Made by a program: the position numbers and the translations under genes. DNA of 64,000 nucleotides from an uncultured Prevotella sp. (GTDB taxonomy: Bacteria; Bacteroidota; Bacteroidia; Bacteroidales; Bacteroidaceae), in the NCBI GenBank assembly GCA_905233825.1, contig CAJOFE010000003.1, forward strand, positions 1 through 64,000, written 5' to 3'. The notes under the pieces are model-generated. The model was not told the DNA's origin. It saw only the letters and a list, made by a program, of their open reading frames with translations, and ran no database searches. Positions 58,201 through 64,000 of the stretch are shown piece by piece; within the stretch, counting starts at the first letter, position 1; the number at the start of each line of letters is the position of its first letter.

Positions 58201-59255
58201 ATGCCTTTATTGCTATCCACCAGCGTGCTCACCACAAAGGCCTCGCCGATAAGGTTCTTCGGTCCTAAACGGCTGCCTAAGTAATGGAAAGCCTTGGCGT
58301 CCATAGGCTGTTTGTAGATACCTTTCTGCAACAGGCCCAGCCACATGTTGCCGCTGTTGTCCTCGGTAAAGGAATATACCTTGCTCTTCGACAAATCAAC
58401 CTCCATACTAAAGAAGGGATTGTCGGTGAGCTGCTCGTGTTCAGGGTCGTAGATGGCCAGGCCGCTGCCGTCGTAACCAATAAATATCTGCCCCATGCTG
58501 TTGCAATAGAGGGCCGAAACCGACTGGTTGCCCGTGCCTTCCATATGCACGAAGTTGTAGCCCTGCTGACGGAACACACCACTGTTTGACGTACCTACAT
58601 ATATATTACCCTCCTGGTCTTCGCACAGACAGTTGAGATCGTTACGCTCTGTCAGGTATTCTCTTGCCGTCTGGCCGTCGTAGCAAACCAATCCGTGCGT
58701 GTCGGAGGCCATCCACAGGCGCCCCCTGCTGTCTTCCAGCAACGAGTTCACCGTATGCAGGTCGGCCAGCGGACCGCCCATCTGCTGTGCATTCTCCGAA
58801 TCAGAGAACTTCATCACGCCCAGTCCCGAGGTGCCTGCCAGCACGTCACCGTTCTTGCGTTCCAAGAAGCAATTGGCATAACAATGCCCTTTCTTGCCTT
58901 CCAGGTCGGTCATGCGCACATCGTGATAAATGCTGCCGTCCCACGTCTGCAGAGCACCGTACATGCCGAAATAGAACAACCCGCGGCTGTCCTGCATGAT
59001 GCAGTTCACATAATTACTGAACAGAGTGTTATCGGACTCATTGTCACGCTTGAACACCCGGAACTGGTAACCGTCATAGCGGTTGATACCGTCGCGGGTG
59101 GCCACCCAAAGGAAACCTTCGTGATCGACATACACCTGAGTGACGAAGCTGCTCGACAGCTGCCGCTCATTATTATAGAATTTACCAATCTGTGCCTTCG
59201 CGCTTATGAAAAAAGTCAGCGCAAACAGGGCTGGTAATAGTTTTTTCATCTTCAC
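55266..59255 (-). CDS. Hybrid two-component system regulator (periplasmic beta-propeller, histidine kinase, receiver, AraC HTH)
   Basis: FFMNISHEIRTPMTLIVSPL; ISDVMMPEMDGNALCSKLK; AraC-type ...GFSNSTSFSTIFKRFYGMSPRDY. Confidence 0.95.
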   Translation of the reverse strand: MKMKKLLPALFALTFFISAKAQIGKFYNNERQLSSSFVTQVYVDHEGFLWVATRDGINRYDGYQFRVFKRDNESDNTLFSNYVNCIMQDSRGLFYFGMYGALQTWDGSIYHDVRMTDLEGKKGHCYANCFLERKNGDVLAGTSGLGVMKFSDSENAQQMGGPLADLHTVNSLLEDSRGRLWMASDTHGLVCYDGQTAREYLTERNDLNCLCEDQEGNIYVGTSNSGVFRQQGYNFVHMEGTGNQSVSALYCNSMGQIFIGYDGSGLAIYDPEHEQLTDNPFFSMEVDLSKSKVYSFTEDNSGNMWLGLLQKGIYKQPMDAKAFHYLGSRLGPKNLIGEAFVVSTLVDSNKGIWVGTDKDGIYYVSPDTKTSRHLKEGYPSVVMALAEDGDGRIWVGSYQEGFGWIDKATMQYHRQPYAGDEHLIVMDIAIDKKGNMWLATMKHGLLCMDMNDGSIEEFSMDPDAPNDPDVNSIVNDYASQISLSPDGKRLYVSTSMGLCCLDINRRSWTETFGGNCLNYSVPIRVVKEIDGQLWVGTNTGLSCYDFKGRELKRYTRTEGLTDNGIASIERAQDGKLWIGTNHGLNCLDPKTDVLQNYYADDGLQSNEFGDNASCVTPDGTILMGGTGGLTWFKPDEIVHTPWKASVRITGFFINGLQVSSSAQSGGDLVTEKPIFASDRFRLGYHDNSFAIQFSTLTFDNPEHTSYLYSINGEPFIRLQPGVNVITFSHMPPGTYHFHVKAEQNDSSTEERTFTIVVEAPWYRSFWAYLIYAALAIAAVWFFLSYLRRKEKDRLRLQEHIHAEEMADAKLRFFMNISHEIRTPMTLIVSPLRSLIKNEQNAQRRGIYKTIQRNADRILSLINQMMDLRKIDKGQMQMHMAETDLVGFVKDLHDLFEHQTEAKRITLRFEHDADKLPVWIDRKNFDKVIVNILSNAFKFTPVGGEIGIRITHDQKHAVIAIRNNGEKIQEDKLERIFERFYQTPSAANDRHVGTGIGLDLTRSLVELHHGTITAHNLEEGCEFVVTIPLGNAHLRPEEMVVEEEPEETDTVIIEPEEQVVEDTAEGEPLQKFNTRMTIVIAEDDDEIREYLATELSQDYDVHAAPNGREALSEIYRVHPSIVISDVMMPEMDGNALCSKLKTNPTTNHIPVVLLTAKSTDESRLEGLETGADAYIVKPFNMDILKRTIFNLISSHQLLRLKYGRNDNLEQHLSEVEVPMSPDEKLLERVMNSINKHLDDSELSVDTIAGEVGISRVHLHRKMKELTGQTPHDFIRNIRLKRAATMLASQGMNVTEVMYACGFSNSTSFSTIFKRFYGMSPRDYMREHEKQ

Positions 59256-59267
59256 AACAATTTATTG

Positions 59268-59282
59268 CAAATGTAACATTTG
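59268..59282. promoter_or_regulatory. Palindrome CAAATGT-A-ACATTTG in the divergent HTCS/GH3 intergenic region
   Basis: Perfect 7-bp arms. Confidence 0.45.
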
Positions 59283-59414
59283 ATGGTGCAAAGGTAAATA
59301 TTTTTTTTTATTCCGCCAAAATTGTTACACAAAAAAAAATAAATGTTACTCATACGAGATAATAAAAGGAAGAATATGGCTAACTTTGCACCGTCAATTT
59401 ATAAAACATCGAAC

Positions 59415-62000
59415 ATGAAGCAACATTTACTCATCATCGCGACGGCATTTTGCCTTACAGCAACAGCGCAGACACTCCCCTACCAGAACCCCGAACTCTC
59501 GGCCAGGGAGCGTGCCGTTGATCTGTGCAGCCGTCTCACGTTGGAGGAGAAAGCACAGCTGATGCTCGATGAAAGTCCTGCCATTCCCCGCCTCGGCATC
59601 AAAAAGTTCTTCTGGTGGAGCGAAGCCCTGCACGGCGCCGCCAACATGGGCAACGTCACCGTCTTCCCTGAGCCGATAGCTATGGCATCGTCCTTCAACC
59701 CCGATTTGCTGTATCAGGTTTTCGATGCTGCCAGCACCGAGTTCCGTGCTCAGTACAACGAGCGCATGCAGCGTGGTTCTGGCGAGGACGAGAAGTTCCA
59801 CAGCCTCTCGGTGTGGACACCCAATGTGAACATTTTCCGTGATCCCCGCTGGGGACGCGGTCAGGAGACCTACGGCGAAGACCCCTACCTCACCAGTGTC
59901 ATGGGCACTCAGGTAGTGAAGGGTCTGCAAGGTCCTGAAGACAGCAAGTACCGCAAGCTGTGGGCCTGCGCCAAGCACTATGCCGTGCACAGCGGTCCCG
60001 AATACACCCGTCATAGTGCCAACCTCACCGACGTGTCGCCCCGTGACATGTGGGAAACCTACATGCCCGCCTTCAAGACCCTGGTGCAGGATGCCAAAGT
60101 GCGCGAGGTGATGTGCGCCTACCAGCGACTCGACGATGATCCCTGCTGCGGCTCCCAGCGACTGCTGCAGACCATTCTCCGCGATGAGTGGGGCTTCCAG
60201 TACCTCGTGGTCAGCGACTGCGGTGCTGTCAGCGACTTCTACTCCTCACACAAGTCATCTACCGATGCCGCCCATGCCTCTGCCAAGGCTACCATCGCAG
60301 GTACCGACGTGGAGTGCGGCTACGGCTATGCCTACCGCAGCATCCCCGAGGCTGTGAAACGTGGCTTTATGACTGAAGCCGAAGTCGATATGCATGTCAT
60401 CCGCCTTTTGGAAGGCCGCTTCGACTTAGGCGAGATGGACGACCCGTCGCTCGTGGAGTGGTCGAAGATTCCCTACTCCGCCATGTCGAGCAAGGAACAC
60501 GCCCAGATAGCTTTGGATATGGCCCGTCAGAGCATCGTGCTCTTGCAAAACGATCAGTCCGTGCTGCCTTTGAAGAAAGACAAGAAGATTGCCATCATCG
60601 GCCCCAATGCCGACAATGCCCCGATGATGTGGGGCAACTACAACGGCATGCCCAACTACACCTACACCATCCTCGACGGCATCTGCAACAAGCTGAAGGT
60701 AAAGAAGGCCAACATCAAATACTTCCCGGGCTGTGACCTTACCTACGACCAAGTGCTGGAATGCCTCTTTGCCTCACAGTGCAGCTTCGAGGGGAAGAAA
60801 GGCCTGAAGGGAACTTTCTGGAACAACCGCCAGATGGAGGGTAATCCCGTTACCACACAGTATTACACCACGCCGTTAGCCGTCACCACGGCAGGCATGC
60901 ACAACTTCGCCCCTGGTGTACAGTTGGAAGACTTCTCGGCCAAGTACGAGACCGTCTTTACTCCTAAGGAGGCTGGCGAATATGTGGTGAACGTCGAGGG
61001 CTGCGGACATTTCGAGCTCTTCATCGACGGTCAGCAGAAGTTCCGCCACCACATCTGGCGCACTACTCCCAACCGCGTGCCCATTCAGGCTGAGGCCGGC
61101 AAGAGCTATAATATTGAAGTGCGTTTCTCACACATACATACTTATAATGCCAACCTGAAGATCAACATCGCTAAGGAGCATCCCATCGACTATCAGGAGA
61201 CCATCAGTCAGCTGAAGGGCATCGACAAGGTCATCTTCGTGGGTGGCATTTCGGCAGCCCTCGAAGGCGAGGAGATGCCCGTCGATATCGACGGCTTCAA
61301 GGGTGGCGACCGTACCCATATCGAGCTGCCGAAGGTGCAGCGCGACTTCCTCCGTGCGCTGAAGGATGCCGGCAAGACGGTCATCTTCGTCTGCTGCTCC
61401 GGCTCGTGCATCGCCCTGCAGCCTGAGACCGAGACCTGCGATGCCATCCTCCAGGTATGGTATCCCGGCCAGATGGGTGGCACTGCCGTGGCTGATGTGC
61501 TCTTCGGCGACGTGAACCCGAGCGGCAAGCTACCCGTCACGTTCTACAAGACCAGCAGTCAGCTGCCCGATTACGAGGACTACTCGATGAAGGGCCGCAC
61601 CTATCGCTACTTCAACGATGCCCTCTTCCCCTTCGGCTACGGTCTGAGCTATACTAACTTCGAAATTAGAAATGAGAAATTAGAAATGAGGAATGGCGGC
61701 AACGGCACCGTCACCGTAGAAGTGGCCAACACTGGCAGCAAGGATGGCGACGAGGTGGTGCAGCTCTACATACGCGATTTGCAGGACAAGGAAGGACCGC
61801 TGAAATCGCTCCGCGGCTTCCAGCGTGTGCATGTGGCAGCAGGCAAGACGACCACCGTCACCTTGCAGCTTACGCCGCAGTCGTTCGAGTTCTGGGATGA
61901 CGCCACCAACAGCATGCGGGTGAAGTCAGGTCAGTACGAATTGCTCATCGGCACCAGCTCGCAGGACAAGGATTTGAAGAAACTTACAATTAACATTTAA
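59415..62000 (+). CDS. GH3 family glycoside hydrolase (beta-xylosidase/beta-glucosidase-like)
   Basis: Signal peptide from MKQHLLII; VVSDCGAVSDFY; ALFPFGYGLSYT; FnIII-like C-terminus. Confidence 0.93.
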   Translation: MKQHLLIIATAFCLTATAQTLPYQNPELSARERAVDLCSRLTLEEKAQLMLDESPAIPRLGIKKFFWWSEALHGAANMGNVTVFPEPIAMASSFNPDLLYQVFDAASTEFRAQYNERMQRGSGEDEKFHSLSVWTPNVNIFRDPRWGRGQETYGEDPYLTSVMGTQVVKGLQGPEDSKYRKLWACAKHYAVHSGPEYTRHSANLTDVSPRDMWETYMPAFKTLVQDAKVREVMCAYQRLDDDPCCGSQRLLQTILRDEWGFQYLVVSDCGAVSDFYSSHKSSTDAAHASAKATIAGTDVECGYGYAYRSIPEAVKRGFMTEAEVDMHVIRLLEGRFDLGEMDDPSLVEWSKIPYSAMSSKEHAQIALDMARQSIVLLQNDQSVLPLKKDKKIAIIGPNADNAPMMWGNYNGMPNYTYTILDGICNKLKVKKANIKYFPGCDLTYDQVLECLFASQCSFEGKKGLKGTFWNNRQMEGNPVTTQYYTTPLAVTTAGMHNFAPGVQLEDFSAKYETVFTPKEAGEYVVNVEGCGHFELFIDGQQKFRHHIWRTTPNRVPIQAEAGKSYNIEVRFSHIHTYNANLKINIAKEHPIDYQETISQLKGIDKVIFVGGISAALEGEEMPVDIDGFKGGDRTHIELPKVQRDFLRALKDAGKTVIFVCCSGSCIALQPETETCDAILQVWYPGQMGGTAVADVLFGDVNPSGKLPVTFYKTSSQLPDYEDYSMKGRTYRYFNDALFPFGYGLSYTNFEIRNEKLEMRNGGNGTVTVEVANTGSKDGDEVVQLYIRDLQDKEGPLKSLRGFQRVHVAAGKTTTVTLQLTPQSFEFWDDATNSMRVKSGQYELLIGTSSQDKDLKKLTINI

Positions 62001-62039
62001 CTTATTTTTTATTAACCTCTTTAAAAAAAACATGTGATT

Positions 62040-63878
62040 ATGAAAAAATTCTTTACGCTTATCGCATTAACACTGCTTAGCAGCGGTGCTTTTGCACAAG
62101 GCAAATGGAACTATCTCGTCGTCAATGGCGACATGGAGGGCGAGCAGGATCCTATGTGGAGCAGCTTCTGGTGCCACGACTATCGCCAAGGTCTTGAGTT
62201 CAACGCAGAAAGTGGCCAGCAGTATTCTGAAAGTGGCCAGTTCCAGGGCTTTGCCGAGATCATCGAAGATCCCGTTATCGCTGGTAACCATTGCGCTCGC
62301 GTCATTGCCCGTAGTGAGGCAGAGGCCGACGAGGCTGGTAACAAGACTGAAGCCAACGGCGGATTAGCATCGTGGGACTGCCAGTTCTTTATCTATGGTA
62401 CCGACACCATCCCCGAGGGTATGGAACTGGTAATGACCTTAAAAGTAAGAGCAGACAAAGATGGACAGTTCGAAACACAGGCTCACTGGACTCCAGGTGA
62501 CTACAACTACTGGCAATGCTTCGGCAATGTGAGTGTCACTACCGAGTGGAAGGAAGTAGAAGTGTCTACAAAAGTTACTTCTAACATGGCACACGGTGAA
62601 GGTGGCGGCAAGCGCATGCAGTCTGTAGCCTTTAACCTCTCGACCAACACCGAAGGTAATGTTTTCTATTTCGACGATGTCGAACTGAAATGGCGTACAC
62701 CAAAGGCACCCGAAGATTTCAAGACATGGTTCAACATGCTGCGTCATGGCACAGAATCTATGGATAAGATTGGAAACTACACCAACTTCACGGGGCGCGA
62801 TGCCAAGGATGGCACTGACCGTCCATGTCGCGTCGTCGCCGATCCTGTTGACGGCCAGCCTGCACTAACGGTTGCTTCTGTTGGTTGGGAAGGTGAGAGA
62901 CAAGTCGTTGATTCCATTGGCAATCCCAAATTCGACGACGAAGGTAATCCCGTCATGGAGTCGTTCTTCACCAAAGATGACGGTACTGAAAAGACCTCTA
63001 TTGATGACTGGGAGGCTCAGTTCTTTGTAACCGTTCCCCACAAGTTCGTCCCTGGCTCAAAGTATCGTCTGGTGATGTGGTATCGTTCCGATGTGGATGG
63101 TTCTGTCGATACCCAATTACACACAATGCCTGGAAACTATATACACTATGAGGCCATTGGCACACTGAGCACCACACCTGAGTGGCAGAAACTTGAAATT
63201 GAGGAGCCTATGAGGGATCAAGGTGACGGTTGCCAGACCATCGCTTTCAACTGCAACAAAGATAAGAACCAACCCAACAACTTCTATTTCCGCTTCGAGG
63301 AGTTCTCGTTCAACTCTGCTGAAGTTAGCGATGATGAGGCCACACTGGCTACGGAAAATGTCATGCTGCCCGTTCCCGAGCCAGCTAAGACTGAAGGTGC
63401 AGTTGGTACCATTGACTTCACCAACTGTCTGAGCACCTTAGAGACCGAGGCGTTCGAAGTCCTTGTTGAGAACATGACTGTACGCAGCGGCGAAGAAAGC
63501 TTCGACAAGGTTGATGCTACTGCTGGTTTCTATATTGCTGACAACGGCTGGCTGTCACAAGATGAAACCCCGATTGCTTTTGAGGTTGGTGATGTTTCTG
63601 ACGACAATCCTATGATGGAAATCACCACCTACAACACAGGTGACTCCTTCGTTGGTAAATCTATACCTGTTAAGTTCCGCTATTCTTATGGAGACAGCAA
63701 CCTGAAGTGGTTCTATCTCTTCAATGTAACCCTCGTTCCTGAGGAGACCTATACTGGCATCAGCGAGGTGAAGACTCCTGCTCAGAACAACGTGATGTAC
63801 GACCTCATGGGCCGTCGCATCCAGAAGGCTGTGAAGGGCATGTACATCATGAACGGCAAGAAGTACTTTGCCAAGTAA
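62040..63878 (+). CDS. Secreted protein with two carbohydrate-binding-like repeats and T9SS-like C-terminus
   Basis: MKKFFTLIALTLLSSGAFAQ; two repeats ending in ..YNYWQCFGNVSVTTEWKEVEV / ..NYIHYEAIGTLSTTPEWQKLEI; C-terminal YDLMGRRIQKAVKGMYIMNGKKYFAK. Confidence 0.75.
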   Translation: MKKFFTLIALTLLSSGAFAQGKWNYLVVNGDMEGEQDPMWSSFWCHDYRQGLEFNAESGQQYSESGQFQGFAEIIEDPVIAGNHCARVIARSEAEADEAGNKTEANGGLASWDCQFFIYGTDTIPEGMELVMTLKVRADKDGQFETQAHWTPGDYNYWQCFGNVSVTTEWKEVEVSTKVTSNMAHGEGGGKRMQSVAFNLSTNTEGNVFYFDDVELKWRTPKAPEDFKTWFNMLRHGTESMDKIGNYTNFTGRDAKDGTDRPCRVVADPVDGQPALTVASVGWEGERQVVDSIGNPKFDDEGNPVMESFFTKDDGTEKTSIDDWEAQFFVTVPHKFVPGSKYRLVMWYRSDVDGSVDTQLHTMPGNYIHYEAIGTLSTTPEWQKLEIEEPMRDQGDGCQTIAFNCNKDKNQPNNFYFRFEEFSFNSAEVSDDEATLATENVMLPVPEPAKTEGAVGTIDFTNCLSTLETEAFEVLVENMTVRSGEESFDKVDATAGFYIADNGWLSQDETPIAFEVGDVSDDNPMMEITTYNTGDSFVGKSIPVKFRYSYGDSNLKWFYLFNVTLVPEETYTGISEVKTPAQNNVMYDLMGRRIQKAVKGMYIMNGKKYFAK

Positions 63879-63916
63879 GCTGTAGCATCCTGAACGCATT
63901 AGCTTATTAAATAAAT

Positions 63917-63971
63917 CTCACGTGGGAAATTCTCTGCGGAGGCACCGTAGGAATTTCTCACGTGAGTTTTT
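63917..63971 (+). terminator. Strong terminator-like hairpin
   Basis: CTCACGTGGGAAATTC...GAATTTCTCACGTGAG followed by TTTTT. Confidence 0.8.
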
Positions 63972-64000
63972 AGATGAAAGGAAAGACAATATGAAAAGAC

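Overview
The window is a Bacteroidales chromosome segment. The Prevotella-like assignment is an inference from promoter style (TTTG-N19/20-TAnnTTTG) and gene content. Recognisable blocks on it: (1) the conserved tRNA-Thr/Tyr/Gly/Thr-tuf-tRNA-Trp-secE-nusG-rplK block with hpf, a XerC/D recombinase and rpsU; (2) a DUF262-HNH nuclease next to an EcoRI-family adenine methyltransferase; (3) LytTR response regulator/histidine kinase, a Cthe_2159-like lipoprotein, a HerA-like ATPase, alaS and a CE1-like esterase; (4) tRNA-Val/Leu with an inverted partial tRNA copy; (5) parC, GH51 and a double-FISUMP lipoprotein; (6) lplA-gcvT-gcvH-gcvPA-gcvPB-lpdA; (7) C10 peptidase and DUF2779 protein; (8) an accessory, AT-rich cluster (40.8-47.5 kb) with a PD-(D/E)XK nuclease, a region-2-only sigma-like protein, small orphans and an AAA+ ATPase; (9) M16 peptidase, cdsA-ftsH-rsfS and tRNA-Gln; (10) a hybrid two-component regulator with GH3 and a secreted protein. 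The strongest hunt results are: a ~300-nt leader with many nested perfect stems upstream of the methyltransferase/nuclease pair; three unrelated-sequence tandem arrays that all have an exact 22-bp period; a promoter module shared by two operons of the accessory cluster; an inverted tRNA-Val fragment; and several palindromic or micro-repeat insertions carried in frame inside conserved genes. No searches or folding programs were run.
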